From an uncultured Lachnospiraceae bacterium (GTDB lineage: Bacteria; Bacillota; Clostridia; Lachnospirales; Lachnospiraceae): a DNA stretch of 63,551 nucleotides. A program made the translations under genes and the position numbers. The DNA lies in NCBI GenBank assembly GCA_946615865.1, contig CAMOIJ010000010.1, positions 1 through 63,551 of the forward strand. The letters are read 5' to 3'. The stretch's first letter is position 1; each line of letters opens with the position of its first letter. Under the pieces are notes generated by a model. It had not been told where the DNA came from, ran no database searches, and worked only from the letters and a program-made list of their open reading frames with translations. This document shows positions 25,693 to 35,313 of the stretch, piece by piece.

Positions 25693-25721
25693 TTGACAAT
25701 TGGGCAATAAGCGCCTATTAT
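25693..25721 (+). promoter_or_regulatory. Near-consensus promoter of the polysaccharide cluster
   Basis: TTGACA (25693-25698) is followed after exactly 17 bases by TATTAT (25716-25721). It lies 29 bases before the first gene of the 35-kb polysaccharide cluster and directly after the pckA terminator. Confidence 0.85.
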
Positions 25722-25750
25722 AGTCGGATGGAACGAGTAATGGAGGCATC

Positions 25751-27064
25751 ATGATGAATAAATTTTTGAACAATCCCGCCTTTGAAGGGATCGAACCGTT
25801 TGAATCCAAGTTGTGGCTGTCGTCTCCCACGATGCACGGCGACGAGCAGAAATGGGTGGACGAGGCGATCCAGACGAACTGGGTCTCTACTGTTGGGAAG
25901 AATATAGATGAAGTTGAGCAGCAGATCGCTGAGTATGTAGGCGTGAAGTACGCGGTCGGCCTTTCCTGCGGCACATCCGCGCTGCATATGGCCACTAAGC
26001 TCGCGGGAGAGAAACTGTACGGACAGGCGAAGCCCAATCAGGGCACGCTGCAGGGACACAAGGTTTTCTGCTCGGATTGCACTTTTGACGCCAGCATCAA
26101 TCCCGTCGCTTATGAGGACGGCGAGGCGGTCTTTATCGACACGGAGTACGACACCTGGAACATGAGCCCGGAGGCGCTGGAGAAGGCCTTCGAGATCTAC
26201 CCGGACGTCAAACTAGTCATCATCGCTCACTTGTATGGCACGCCCGGCAGGATGCAGGAGATCAAGGAGATCTGCGACAGGCACGGCGCGCTGATCGTGG
26301 AGGACGCGGCCGAATCCCTGGGGGCGAAATACAGATTGAACGGCCAGTGGGTCGAGACCGGAACACTGGGCGATTATAACGCGATCAGCTTCAACGGCAA
26401 CAAGATCATCACCGGATCTGCCGGCGGAATGTTCCTGACCAACAGCCAGGAAGACGCGGAGAAGGTCCGCAAGTGGTCCACGCAGAGCCGCGAGGACGCT
26501 CCCTGGTACCAGCACGAGGAGATCGGCTACAACTACCGCATGAGCAACATCATCGCCGGCGTGATCAGAGGCCAGATCCCATATCTGGACGAGCACATCG
26601 CGCAGAAGAAGGCGATCTGGGAGAGATATGAGAAGGGGCTTGATGATCTGCCGATCAGCATGAACCCCTGGGACAGGAAGAACGCGCAGCCCAATTTCTG
26701 GCTCAGCTGCATGCTGATCGACGAGTACGCTATGGCGCCCGCGGTCAGAGGAGAGAAGGACTATCTCTACAAGAGCATGAGCGGAAAGAGCTCCCCTCAC
26801 GAGATCCTTGAAGCGCTGGCTGCTTTTAACGCCGAGGGACGCCCGATCTGGAAGCCGATGCACTTGCAGCCGATCTACAGGATGAATCCTTTTATCACTG
26901 TAGAGGGCAACGGACGCGCGCGCAGCAACGCCTATATCGCAGGCGGCGGGATCGACGTCGGCGCCGATATCTTCAGGCGCGGACTCTGCCTGCCCTCGGA
27001 CAACAAGATGACGCCCGAGCAGCAGGATATCGTCATCGACATCATCCACAGGTGCTTTAAGTGA
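25751..27064 (+). CDS. DegT/DnrJ/EryC1/StrS family sugar aminotransferase
   Basis: PLP-dependent aminotransferase that adds an amino group to a nucleotide-linked 4-keto sugar. The 437-residue protein has SCGTSALHMATKLAG (PLP phosphate contacts), VEDAAESLGAKY and the Schiff-base lysine in SFNGNKIITG at about residue 218. A second ATG lies three bases in; GGAGG precedes both. It is the first gene after the near-consensus promoter. Together with the CapD/PglF-type dehydratase at 40.5 kb it could form UDP-4-amino-4,6-dideoxy-GlcNAc (bacillosamine precursor) or the galacto isomer AATGal. Which sugar is made cannot be told from the sequence. Confidence 0.9.
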   Translation: MMNKFLNNPAFEGIEPFESKLWLSSPTMHGDEQKWVDEAIQTNWVSTVGKNIDEVEQQIAEYVGVKYAVGLSCGTSALHMATKLAGEKLYGQAKPNQGTLQGHKVFCSDCTFDASINPVAYEDGEAVFIDTEYDTWNMSPEALEKAFEIYPDVKLVIIAHLYGTPGRMQEIKEICDRHGALIVEDAAESLGAKYRLNGQWVETGTLGDYNAISFNGNKIITGSAGGMFLTNSQEDAEKVRKWSTQSREDAPWYQHEEIGYNYRMSNIIAGVIRGQIPYLDEHIAQKKAIWERYEKGLDDLPISMNPWDRKNAQPNFWLSCMLIDEYAMAPAVRGEKDYLYKSMSGKSSPHEILEALAAFNAEGRPIWKPMHLQPIYRMNPFITVEGNGRARSNAYIAGGGIDVGADIFRRGLCLPSDNKMTPEQQDIVIDIIHRCFK

Positions 27065-27101
27065 CGCGGCGGCTTGCTGAGCGGCATAGAAATCGGAGAA
27101 T

Positions 27102-28010
27102 ATGAAATCTTATAAAGACTTGATGAATTCCCTCACTGACGACGACATCCTTCGCCAGATGACGGATGAAGAAATAAAAGAGCTCAGGGGCGTTTTCCTG
27201 CAGACTTACATAGATCTCGCGGACTGCTGCAAACGGAACGGCCTCACAGTCATGCTGCTGGGAGGCTCGTGCCTTGGAGCTGTGCGCCACAAGGGTTTTA
27301 TTCCCTGGGACGATGACCTGGACGTTGCTATGCCCAGGAAGGATTTTGACCGGCTCAAGGAGATCTTTGACCGGGAACTGGGGGACAAGTATATTTTGTC
27401 CTCTCCGAATTATAAGGGAAACGCCAAGAACCGCTTCCCCATGATGCTCGTAAAGGACACCATGATGATCGAGGCGGGCGACAACCCGGAGGAGGAGACC
27501 AACAAGATCAAGATCGACTTCTTCATGCTGGAGAATATTCCCGAGAACGCGGTCGTAAGGACCCTTAAGGGGCTCTGGTGCACGGCTCTCATGTTCATGG
27601 CCAGTTATGAGGAGACTTACGAGAAGAACGACGAGTACCTCAGACGCTACATGTGCAAGACGCCGGAGGGAGAGCGCGAGTACAAGAGGAGAATGTTCCT
27701 GGGAAGATTCTTCTCTTTCAATAAATTCCAGAAATGGGCGGACATCGTGGACAAGGCCTTCCAGTATCCCAGGGAGACAAGACTTCTGGGGATCCCGTCG
27801 GGGCGCAAGCACTATTTTGGCGAGATCCTGCCCAGAGAGGCCTATGTGCCGGTCTCCAAGGGCGAGTTTGAGGGTATGACTGTGGATCTGCCCGGCAATA
27901 CGGACATGTACCTGTCCAATCTCTACGGAGACGACTACATGACGCTCCCGCCCGTGGAAAAGAGGGAGCGGCATCTGATCATGGACGTCGTGTTCGCGCC
28001 AAAAAAGTGA
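27102..28010 (+). CDS. licD: LicD family phosphotransferase (1)
   Basis: LicD proteins move phosphocholine from CDP-choline to a sugar of a surface glycan; the wider family also handles other phospho-substituents. The 302-residue protein has the signature LLGGSCLGAVRHKGFIPWD with the metal-binding DDDLDVAM, and IDFFMLENIP further on. The C-terminal half is variable. It sits 37 bases after the aminotransferase gene. Choline transport, kinase and cytidylyltransferase genes are present further down the cluster, so phosphocholine is the likely cargo. Confidence 0.9.
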   Translation: MKSYKDLMNSLTDDDILRQMTDEEIKELRGVFLQTYIDLADCCKRNGLTVMLLGGSCLGAVRHKGFIPWDDDLDVAMPRKDFDRLKEIFDRELGDKYILSSPNYKGNAKNRFPMMLVKDTMMIEAGDNPEEETNKIKIDFFMLENIPENAVVRTLKGLWCTALMFMASYEETYEKNDEYLRRYMCKTPEGEREYKRRMFLGRFFSFNKFQKWADIVDKAFQYPRETRLLGIPSGRKHYFGEILPREAYVPVSKGEFEGMTVDLPGNTDMYLSNLYGDDYMTLPPVEKRERHLIMDVVFAPKK

Positions 28011-28089
28011 GCGATTCCGGTTATGGACGCCCTGTGCAGGCGCAAAAATGTTCCGCACATATACAGACTCTTAAGGAGACAGCCAAGTT

Positions 28090-29172
28090 ATGAATTACTA
28101 CATTCGGGAAACGGTTTTTAGCGAGGACGTTAAGCAGACAGCCGGCTCCAAGGCCAGGGAAGACATCAACGAGATCGCCGAAAAGATGGGCTTTATCCCC
28201 ATCGAAGTGGAATACGACTATTCCCTGAGAAATAAAAAAGGGTTCCTGACAGCGCTCGCGCAGCTGTCCGAGGACTGGAGCAAGGCTCTTGCCCAGGTTG
28301 GGGAAGGCGACACTGTTTTGATCCAGTATCCGCTCAACCACCATCCGGTGGGCGTTCCGGGAATGCTGAAAAAGCTGCAGAAGCGCGGCGGTAAGGTGAT
28401 CATCCTGATCCACGACATCGACTACATCCGCATGAACAAAAACAAGACCCCTTTGGACAAGCTCAAGATCGCCAAGGTCAAATACGAGGATCACTCTACC
28501 ATCAAACGCGGCGACGCCGTTATAGCCCACAACCGGAAGATGATGAAGTTCCTCCTGGGCATGGGCGTAGAGAGAGAGAAGATGATCTCTCTGAGGATCT
28601 TCGATTACCTGATCCATCAGGATTTTGACTATGTCTCAAGAGATATGAACGAGCCTGTGATCGTAGCCGGCAACCTCAGAAAGCATAAGGTCGGCTACGT
28701 CTACTCACTGCCGGACAACCAGGAGTTCAACCTTTACGGCGTAGATTTCGAGGACGAGGGAAGAGATAATGTCCACTATATCGGCGCTTTCGATCCCGAG
28801 GAGCTGACCCGGAAGATGCAGGGAAGCTTCGGCCTTGTATGGGACGGCACGACCTGCGATACCTGCGACGGACTGTCGGGAAACTATCTCAAGATCAACA
28901 ATCCCCACAAATTCTCGCTTTATCTCTCTTCAGGCCTCCCTGTCATCGTATGGGACCAGGCCGCGGTTGCTGACTATGTTAATAAAGAAAAAGTCGGCAT
29001 CACGGTCAGCAGGATCAGCGAGATCCACGATGCGATCGCGAATATGAGTGAGAGCAGCTACAGGGAGATGGAAGCGAACGCAAGAAGGATCTCCCGCAGG
29101 CTGATCGGGGGAAGTTACACGAAAAAGGCGCTTGCCAAGGCTCTGGATATGGTTTCAGGGCAGAAGGATTAA
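28090..29172 (+). CDS. Glycosyltransferase (Gtf3/galactofuranosyltransferase-like)
   Basis: A 360-residue cytoplasmic GT-B-type transferase. It opens with MNYYIRETVFSEDVKQTAG. LIQYPLNHHPVGVPGML and ILIHDIDYIRM are typical of the Gtf3 / beta-1,6-galactofuranosyltransferase group. The C-terminal donor half contains NLYGVDF, FGLVWDGTTCDTCDG and NNPHKFSLYLSSGLPVIVW. AAGGAG precedes the ATG. It lies between two licD-type and polymerase genes. The sugar donor is inference only. Confidence 0.82.
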   Translation: MNYYIRETVFSEDVKQTAGSKAREDINEIAEKMGFIPIEVEYDYSLRNKKGFLTALAQLSEDWSKALAQVGEGDTVLIQYPLNHHPVGVPGMLKKLQKRGGKVIILIHDIDYIRMNKNKTPLDKLKIAKVKYEDHSTIKRGDAVIAHNRKMMKFLLGMGVEREKMISLRIFDYLIHQDFDYVSRDMNEPVIVAGNLRKHKVGYVYSLPDNQEFNLYGVDFEDEGRDNVHYIGAFDPEELTRKMQGSFGLVWDGTTCDTCDGLSGNYLKINNPHKFSLYLSSGLPVIVWDQAAVADYVNKEKVGITVSRISEIHDAIANMSESSYREMEANARRISRRLIGGSYTKKALAKALDMVSGQKD

Positions 29173-30486
29173 ATGAATTCAAGGATTTTCGACATATATC
29201 CAAGAATACCGCTGTTCACGACGTTATTGTTGTTTACAATAACGTTCTTTGTGTACGACGATTTCGGGATCAGGATGATCCTGGGGTACGCTGTCCTGAT
29301 GTATGTGACCCTGATGTATCTGGTTTTCAGGAACAACAGTATCCGCCTCACAAGGATGAAACTGCTGTATCTGCTCTTCGCGTCGAATCTGTCTGCACTG
29401 ATACTGATCGGAAAGACGGACGCCTCCAGCATTACTTTTGTGCTCAGCATTGTGCTCTGTGCTGTTGCCGCAGTGATCGGAGACATCAGGCGGACGGAGC
29501 TGAAAGCGGCGTATTGGATTCTGGCAATCTTTTCGATCCTGTCCACCGGCTATGTGATCGCCGTCAGGGTTTATCCGCCTCTGTACACTAACGGGACCAG
29601 GCGGCTCATTTCTTCTGCTTCCAAGCTTATGAACGATGAACTGCTCAAGCAGGGATATGGCATCTCGCTCGGGGGAAATGTAGTCTTTATCGACTATATC
29701 CTGATGCTGTTCGGCCTTCTGACTTTCAATATCATAATGGCCTATAAAAAAGAACTGAGACACAAGCTTTTCTATTGGGGCTGTCTGGCAACCTGCGCGG
29801 TGGGAATGCTCTTTGTCAACAGAAAGAGCGAACTTTTGTCATTTCTGATCGCCCTGGCTTTCTGCTATCAAATACAAATGGGAATAAGCACCAGGAAAGA
29901 AAAGAAGAAGGCTGTGAAGATCACAGCTGTCATAATCATTATGGCCGCAGTGGGGCTGGTCTTTTTGGGAGCATCCGGTTTCCTGGAAAGATATATGACC
30001 TTTTTTGAGAGACTGATCGGAAATATGGGAGGCGCGGAGACCAAGGTCGATCTGACTTCAGAGAGAGGCGTCCTGTGGGCTCTTGCATTCTCGCTCTTTC
30101 AGGAACATCCGATCCTCGGGATCGGATGGGGGCATTTCCATGAGCATCTCCCTGAATCATTGAACCATCTTGATAATGTACATAATAACTACCTGCAGCT
30201 GTTGTGCGAGACAGGGATCGTGGGATTCTTGCTAGTCGTGATCCCTCTTATTTTGGTGCTCAAAGAGACGGTAAGATCGATCAGGGCAAACAGAAGGAGA
30301 ACAAACAGAGAGCCGATGCTGATGGCCTTAAATATCACATCTTTCGGGATGCAGATCGCCTTTCTTGTACTCAGTTTTCTTGACCCGTGTCTGTACAAAA
30401 TGCTGTTTTGGGCGATCTTCGCTATCGTGGTCATGCTGGCTGACAGTACGGAAGGCGCCCTGAACGAAACGCTGCAAATCTCTTAA
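29173..30486 (+). CDS. O-antigen polymerase/ligase family membrane protein (1)
   Basis: A 437-residue polytopic membrane protein, about 10-12 spans, starting directly after the stop of the previous gene with AGAAGGAT as ribosome site. It has the Wzy/WaaL-type large loop and the PF04932-like motif LFQEHPILGIGWGHFHEHL followed by LDNVHNNYLQLLCETGIVGF. Such proteins join undecaprenyl-linked repeat units or attach chains to an acceptor. Two other polymerase-like genes are in the cluster (42529, 54623), so which of them is the polymerase for the main glycan is open. Confidence 0.85.
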   Translation: MNSRIFDIYPRIPLFTTLLLFTITFFVYDDFGIRMILGYAVLMYVTLMYLVFRNNSIRLTRMKLLYLLFASNLSALILIGKTDASSITFVLSIVLCAVAAVIGDIRRTELKAAYWILAIFSILSTGYVIAVRVYPPLYTNGTRRLISSASKLMNDELLKQGYGISLGGNVVFIDYILMLFGLLTFNIIMAYKKELRHKLFYWGCLATCAVGMLFVNRKSELLSFLIALAFCYQIQMGISTRKEKKKAVKITAVIIIMAAVGLVFLGASGFLERYMTFFERLIGNMGGAETKVDLTSERGVLWALAFSLFQEHPILGIGWGHFHEHLPESLNHLDNVHNNYLQLLCETGIVGFLLVVIPLILVLKETVRSIRANRRRTNREPMLMALNITSFGMQIAFLVLSFLDPCLYKMLFWAIFAIVVMLADSTEGALNETLQIS

Positions 30487-30499
30487 AAGAAGGTAAGAA

Positions 30500-31417
30500 A
30501 TGGTAAGTCTTAAGATCAAACTGCCGGAGGGCTATCTGGACGAGGAAGTCCGGGACGACTTTACTGTCACTAAGGAGCAGAAAGAAATATGGGCAGTTGA
30601 GCTTGACCTGCTCGCGGAGCTGAACCGCGTCTGCGACCAGTATGGGCTGACTGTCTACGCGGACAGCGGGACGATGCTCGGCGCAGTCCGCCACAAGGGC
30701 TTTATTCCCTGGGACGACGACATCGACCTGACCATGAGCCGGTCGGACTATGAGAAACTGTGCGAGGTTGCGCCGCAGGAATTCAGGCATCCCTATTTCT
30801 TCCAGACAGAAGAGACAGATCCGGGATCGGGACGCGGTCACGCCCAGCTCAGGAACTCGGAGACGACGGGAATCCTCAAAAAAGAGCAGGAGGTCCGCTA
30901 TACTTTCAATCAGGGAATCTTCATCGATATTTTCCCCTATGACAACGTGCCGGACGACGTCGAGAGACGCGATGAGATGGTCCGCAGGATCGAGGAACTG
31001 CGTAATAAATCCGTCAGTTACGCCAAACTGTTTTATTCGAAGAACCCCGGAATCGGATTCCGGTGGTATGTCGCCCATGCGCTGCAGATCGCGATCAAAA
31101 TAGTGCATGCGAAGTACAACAACAAGTACTTCAGGGAAATGGAGAAGGCCAAGCTTGCCTGCAGGAACGAAGACACGCGATATATCGCCAATCTCTACCG
31201 CCTCTGGGCCGACGACCCGGAAGCCTGCGTATGGGATAAGTCGTGGTATAAGGAAGCGATTGAGGTTCCCTTCGAGTTTATTACGATAAAGATACCCGCG
31301 GGGTACAACGAGTACCTGACAAAGACATACGGGGAATGGCAGAAATTTGTGGTAGGAAGCTCGGACCACGGAGATATCATCTTCGACACCGACCGCTCTT
31401 ACAAGGAATACCTGTAG
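30500..31417 (+). CDS. licD: LicD family phosphotransferase (2)
   Basis: A 305-residue paralogue of the protein at 27102. It has DSGTMLGAVRHKGFIPWDD and DIDLTMSRSDYEKL, then a longer C-terminal region with FIDIFPYDNVPDD. The N-terminus has an additional helical segment preceding the core (KEQKEIWAVELDLLAELNRV), which is the common form in Firmicutes. Two LicD proteins suggest two decorated positions or two different acceptors. AGAAGG lies upstream of the ATG. Confidence 0.9.
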   Translation: MVSLKIKLPEGYLDEEVRDDFTVTKEQKEIWAVELDLLAELNRVCDQYGLTVYADSGTMLGAVRHKGFIPWDDDIDLTMSRSDYEKLCEVAPQEFRHPYFFQTEETDPGSGRGHAQLRNSETTGILKKEQEVRYTFNQGIFIDIFPYDNVPDDVERRDEMVRRIEELRNKSVSYAKLFYSKNPGIGFRWYVAHALQIAIKIVHAKYNNKYFREMEKAKLACRNEDTRYIANLYRLWADDPEACVWDKSWYKEAIEVPFEFITIKIPAGYNEYLTKTYGEWQKFVVGSSDHGDIIFDTDRSYKEYL

Positions 31418-31441
31418 ACCGAAAATTGGAGGATAGGATCA

Positions 31442-32350
31442 GTGAAAATTCTGAAAACCGTGAGCATAGTCGTGTTCATAGTATCGGTTATTCTTTTTGG
31501 AGGATATCTGGCTAAAGAAAACTCTCAGGATCAGGCTGGACCGGAGATTTCTTTAGATTCAGATCACATACAGGTCAGTGTGAAAGATGATAAAGAGGCT
31601 CTTCTGGCGGGCGTCACTGCGTCGGACGCCGGGGACGGAGACCTTACCGGAGCTGTTTGCGTGGAGTCCGTGGGACCCTTCGACGAGGAGGGAAACAGAG
31701 TTGTGAGATATGTGGTCTTTGATTCGGACGGCCACGTCGCCCGCGCATTCAGAAAGATGAGCTATACGGACTACACAGCCCCTGTTATTGAAATATCAGG
31801 ACCTCTCACCTTTTCCACCGACAGCACAAACCTGGTGGAAGGAATTACTGTGGTGGACTGCCTCGACGGAGATATTACAGGCAGCGTCCAGATAATTTTC
31901 GCCGACGACACGAAAACGACCCGGCCCGGGATATATCCCGCAAGGCTCAAGGCAAGGAACAGCGCCGGCGGCACGGCAGAGCTCCCTGTAACTTATGAGA
32001 TCTACGATCCCGCGGAGTACAACAGACTTCCCAGACTGACGCTCAATAATTATCTACTGCGCCTGAAAAAAGGGGACAGCTTTAACGCGGCTGATCAACT
32101 AAGCTCAGTGGTGATCGGCAGCACGGAGTACCAATTTGTCAGGGAGAACGGAACTTACGGCGCTTCAGGGGAAACCGCCGATATGTCAAAACATACAATA
32201 GACCAAAGCCTCGTCACCATTACCGGCGAAGTGGATACCAATACAGCCGGGTGCTATGAAGTCGACTATTCACTGAAAGACGATGTTTTCAGTACGGGAA
32301 CAGGGACAGCCAGACTGTACGTTGTGATCTCGGAAGGAGGAGCGGAATAA
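31442..32350 (+). CDS. Membrane-anchored extracellular protein with Ig-like (DUF5011-type) repeats
   Basis: A 302-residue protein starting at GTG with GGAGG upstream. One N-terminal span (about 4-22, VSIVVFIVSVILFGGYLA) puts the rest outside the cell. Two related beta modules can be seen: LLAGVTASDAGDGDLTGAV at about 60-80 and NLVEGITVVDCLDGDITGS at about 130-150. Both fit DUF5011/HYR-like bacterial immunoglobulin domains. It overlaps no gene, and the co-polymerase gene follows after one base. It may cap or organise the polysaccharide machinery; the function is not known to me. Confidence 0.75.
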   Translation: MKILKTVSIVVFIVSVILFGGYLAKENSQDQAGPEISLDSDHIQVSVKDDKEALLAGVTASDAGDGDLTGAVCVESVGPFDEEGNRVVRYVVFDSDGHVARAFRKMSYTDYTAPVIEISGPLTFSTDSTNLVEGITVVDCLDGDITGSVQIIFADDTKTTRPGIYPARLKARNSAGGTAELPVTYEIYDPAEYNRLPRLTLNNYLLRLKKGDSFNAADQLSSVVIGSTEYQFVRENGTYGASGETADMSKHTIDQSLVTITGEVDTNTAGCYEVDYSLKDDVFSTGTGTARLYVVISEGGAE

Positions 32351-32351
32351 A

Positions 32352-33773
32352 ATGCAGGAAAACAATGGCGCATCCGGACGCATTCCCAGAGAGGAATTCA
32401 GGCTGGATCTGTACAGCGTGCTGAGCGATATAAAAGAGCAGTGGATAGCGATCCTGCTGCTGACTGTTTCAGCGGTCCTTCTTTCTTATGTTTTGCTCTC
32501 AGCTGACGCTAAAAATACTTATACAACTACGGCTACCGTCGCTGTCCGCTACGCGGATGAGAATCCTGACGTCAACAACGCCACCGTGCCGGATATAAAT
32601 TCTGCTCTGAAATACGCAGGAGACTGCGCGAAGACGCTTGCGACGGTCCTCAGCAACGGCAGTATCAGAGCTACTGCAGCCAAAGAAAGCGAATTGGCGG
32701 GCTTTAGCGGAAGCATCACAGCAGCGGCCATTGCGGAAACCAATCTTTTGGTGATCAGGGACACTTCGGGCTTGCCGACCGCATCTCTCAAGGAAACGGA
32801 AGCATTACTGAATTATCTGCTGAAATCTGAAGATCAGCTCCTCGGAGGGATCAAGGTCACTGTGGTGCAGCAGCCCCATCTGAGGAAAAACGCAGTCGAC
32901 AAAGGAAAAATAGTAAAGCAATCGATCGCCATGGGAATCGTTTGTCTGTTTTTCCTCTGCACTTTACTGGGATGGCGTTCTTCTTCCAGATACACGGTTC
33001 GAAAGAGCTCGGAAGTTAAGGCCAAAACCGGCGCGGATCTACTCGCGGTGATCCCGCGCGAAAAGAATGGGAAAGCCGGACTTCTGATCACGGATCGTTC
33101 CATCGCGAACGCGTTTGGGGAAGAGACTCGCAGTCTTGCAGCTCGCCTGATCAACGAAATGGAGAGAGACGGCCGGAAGGTGCTCCTGGTTTCGAGCGCA
33201 GCTGAAGGAGAGGGAAAATCGACAGCGGCAGCCAACATCGCTCTTGCCATGTCTGAGATGAACAGAAGGGTAATCCTGGCGGATCTGGATTTCCGGACCC
33301 CTGCTTTGGCCAAAATATTGAATATGAAGGATAATGAGTCCGCGGATCTGATGCAGTTCCTGGCAAACGGAGCGAAGGATACCGGCTCTGCGGACCTTGA
33401 CGGACTGATCAGATCTGTGCCCGGAACCGGGCTGTTCGCGGTCCTTAACAGCAAAGCCGCGCCGCTTGCAGTGGACAGGTATGCTGTCCAGATCAGAAAG
33501 TGTCTGGAACTTCTCAGGGACAGAGCTGATTTTGTTATTATCGACACGTCCGCAGCGAAGGCTGTATCCGATACGGAAGCACTGGCCTCGATGGCGGATG
33601 CATCGGTCATTATCGTCCGTGAAAACTTCGTGGAAGTGGCAGATATCGAAAAGACAGTCACAGTCCTTTCAAAAGGCGGCCATATGATCGGGTGCGTGTT
33701 CAACGACGCGCGCAAAAACGCCATTTCTGCCGACGCCGCACAACTGAGCAACGGAGGTCGATATGCAGGATAA
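32352..33773 (+). CDS. Wzz-type co-polymerase fused to a BY-kinase-like domain (1)
   Basis: A 473-residue inner-membrane protein that in homologues sets polysaccharide chain length. Two spans (about 35-53 and 196-214) flank an extracytoplasmic Wzz domain. The cytoplasmic part is a bacterial tyrosine kinase-like ATPase: Walker A AEGEGKSTAAAN (about 284-295), Walker A' VILADLDFRTPA (about 306-317) and Walker B DFVIIDTSAAKA. The canonical IDTPP is changed to IDTSA, and there is no C-terminal Tyr cluster, so autophosphorylation of the usual kind is doubtful. GGAAGGAGG precedes the ATG. It overlaps the next gene by 11 bases. Confidence 0.88.
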   Translation: MQENNGASGRIPREEFRLDLYSVLSDIKEQWIAILLLTVSAVLLSYVLLSADAKNTYTTTATVAVRYADENPDVNNATVPDINSALKYAGDCAKTLATVLSNGSIRATAAKESELAGFSGSITAAAIAETNLLVIRDTSGLPTASLKETEALLNYLLKSEDQLLGGIKVTVVQQPHLRKNAVDKGKIVKQSIAMGIVCLFFLCTLLGWRSSSRYTVRKSSEVKAKTGADLLAVIPREKNGKAGLLITDRSIANAFGEETRSLAARLINEMERDGRKVLLVSSAAEGEGKSTAAANIALAMSEMNRRVILADLDFRTPALAKILNMKDNESADLMQFLANGAKDTGSADLDGLIRSVPGTGLFAVLNSKAAPLAVDRYAVQIRKCLELLRDRADFVIIDTSAAKAVSDTEALASMADASVIIVRENFVEVADIEKTVTVLSKGGHMIGCVFNDARKNAISADAAQLSNGGRYAG

Positions 33774-35130
33774 TACAGTACAAATCGATAACAAAATCGA
33801 TAATAATGAGGAGATCGTTGTCAACCTGTTCGTCCTCGCGCGCAGGGTCTTTAAAGAACTGCGCCGCAGCGCGCTGATCATTCTCCTGCTGATGGCGCTG
33901 ACAGGTTCGGCGTGCTATTTTGGCGCAAGAGCCTCCTATAAACCCGTTTACGCGGTGAGCGCGACATTTTCGATCGACAGGGTCTCAAACCTCAGATACA
34001 GGTCGGGCGGCGATAAGTACCTGATCATAAACAAGTTAGGAACGTGGTTTCCCTTTTTCCTCAGCAGCGACGCCATGAAGAGCGCGGTTATGGACGATCT
34101 GGAGTTCCATGACGCAGAGGATTTTGATGTCGAAATCGCGGCGAGCGCCGGATTTGCCACCAACCTGATCGAACTGGTGGTCAGATCGAAAGACCCGCAG
34201 CTGGCGTACGACGCGCTTCAGTCAGTTCTGCGTAAATTCCCGACGATCACAGAGCATTCGATCGGTGAGGTGGATTTCAAACTGATCAACGTGGGCGGAG
34301 TTCCCACTTCGCCGTCCGTGAGGCCGACAAATAAGAAAACGGCAGTCATCGGAATGATCTTTGTTCTTGCTGTTGCTTTGATCTGGACCATATTCAAATG
34401 TGTGTTCATTAAGAATATTGTGAACGGTGAAGCCCTGTCCAAAGTCCTTGATTCAGAACTGCTGGGAACGCTGCCTCATGTTAAGTGCCCGCGCGGGAAA
34501 AAGCCTGCGGCGATTGATTCTGTGGATTGCCCTCCTCAGATGGCAGACGCAGTGCACACCATCCGCCTTCGCCTGGAGAGAATCGCGGGCGAACGAGAGG
34601 CGAAAACAATCCTGGTAACCAGCACGCTCAGCTCAGAGGGAAAGACCACAACCGCGGCAAATCTTGCCATCAGCCTTGCAAGCCATCAGCATAAAGTACT
34701 GCTGGCAGAAGGAAATCTTCGGAATCCCTCCGTCCTTGCCGCTTTGGGCATGCCTCAGGCGGAGAAAGGAATGGCGGATCTTCTTACCGGGAGCTGCGAA
34801 GCGGACGAGGTAATGATCCCTTACAGCAACGACGCCAACCTGACGGTGATTCCCGGAGGAACTCTGAACGGACTGCCTGCCGCGCTGTGGAGCAGACCTG
34901 AAGCAGAGAAACTGTTTAAAGAGTGGAGAGAACGCTTCGACTACATTATTATTGATTCTGCGTCGGCAGCTTCCTGCTCAGAGAGCGGGCTCATCGCCCG
35001 TCTCGCGGACGGATGCATCTATGTGGGACAGGAAGACCGTGAACTGGCTGACGATGTCCGAAGGGGCGCGGAAACGGTCGTTTCTGCCGGATGCGGGATC
35101 CTCGGATGCGTATATAACGCCGGCCATTGA
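33763..35130 (+). CDS. Wzz-type co-polymerase fused to a degenerate BY-kinase-like domain (2)
   Basis: A 455-residue paralogue overlapping the preceding gene by 11 bases. The same layout is seen: span at about 38-58, extracytoplasmic domain, span at about 200-220, then a P-loop ATPase domain. Walker A is STLSSEGKTTTAAN and still intact. Walker A' reads KVLLAEGNLRNPS, lacking both aspartates of the usual IDADLR. Walker B is YIIIDSASAAS. No Tyr-rich tail is present. It may bind ATP without acting as a kinase and pair with the first protein. A hairpin follows about 110 bases downstream. Confidence 0.86.
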   Translation: MQDNTVQIDNKIDNNEEIVVNLFVLARRVFKELRRSALIILLLMALTGSACYFGARASYKPVYAVSATFSIDRVSNLRYRSGGDKYLIINKLGTWFPFFLSSDAMKSAVMDDLEFHDAEDFDVEIAASAGFATNLIELVVRSKDPQLAYDALQSVLRKFPTITEHSIGEVDFKLINVGGVPTSPSVRPTNKKTAVIGMIFVLAVALIWTIFKCVFIKNIVNGEALSKVLDSELLGTLPHVKCPRGKKPAAIDSVDCPPQMADAVHTIRLRLERIAGEREAKTILVTSTLSSEGKTTTAANLAISLASHQHKVLLAEGNLRNPSVLAALGMPQAEKGMADLLTGSCEADEVMIPYSNDANLTVIPGGTLNGLPAALWSRPEAEKLFKEWRERFDYIIIDSASAASCSESGLIARLADGCIYVGQEDRELADDVRRGAETVVSAGCGILGCVYNAGH

Positions 35131-35184
35131 GCGGTTTTGCCGCGGTGCGCGACCGCGCGGCTTGGAGCAGAACTGCGATTACAG

Positions 35185-35213
35185 TTGCAGCCGGGCACAA
35201 GATGATGTATGAT
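35185..35213 (+). promoter_or_regulatory. Candidate promoter upstream of the licC-licA fusion
   Basis: TTGCAG (35185-35190) and TATGAT (35208-35213) are separated by exactly 17 bases. Transcription would start near 35220, ahead of the hairpin at 35243-35269. Confidence 0.55.
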
Positions 35214-35242
35214 TAGGAAAGTTAAAGAACCGATATGAACTT

Positions 35243-35275
35243 AAGGGGACGGGTCTTTTCCGTCCCCTTCATTTA
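35243..35275 (+). terminator. Terminator or leader attenuator before the licC-licA fusion
   Basis: AAGGGGACGG pairs perfectly with CCGTCCCCTT around GTCTTTT, followed by CATTTAAA. The T run is weak. It could end the upstream co-polymerase transcript, or act within the leader of the transcript from the promoter at 35185. Confidence 0.6.
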
Positions 35276-35313
35276 AACACTGATGTTCACCAAATACACA
35301 CACTGGAGGGTTC

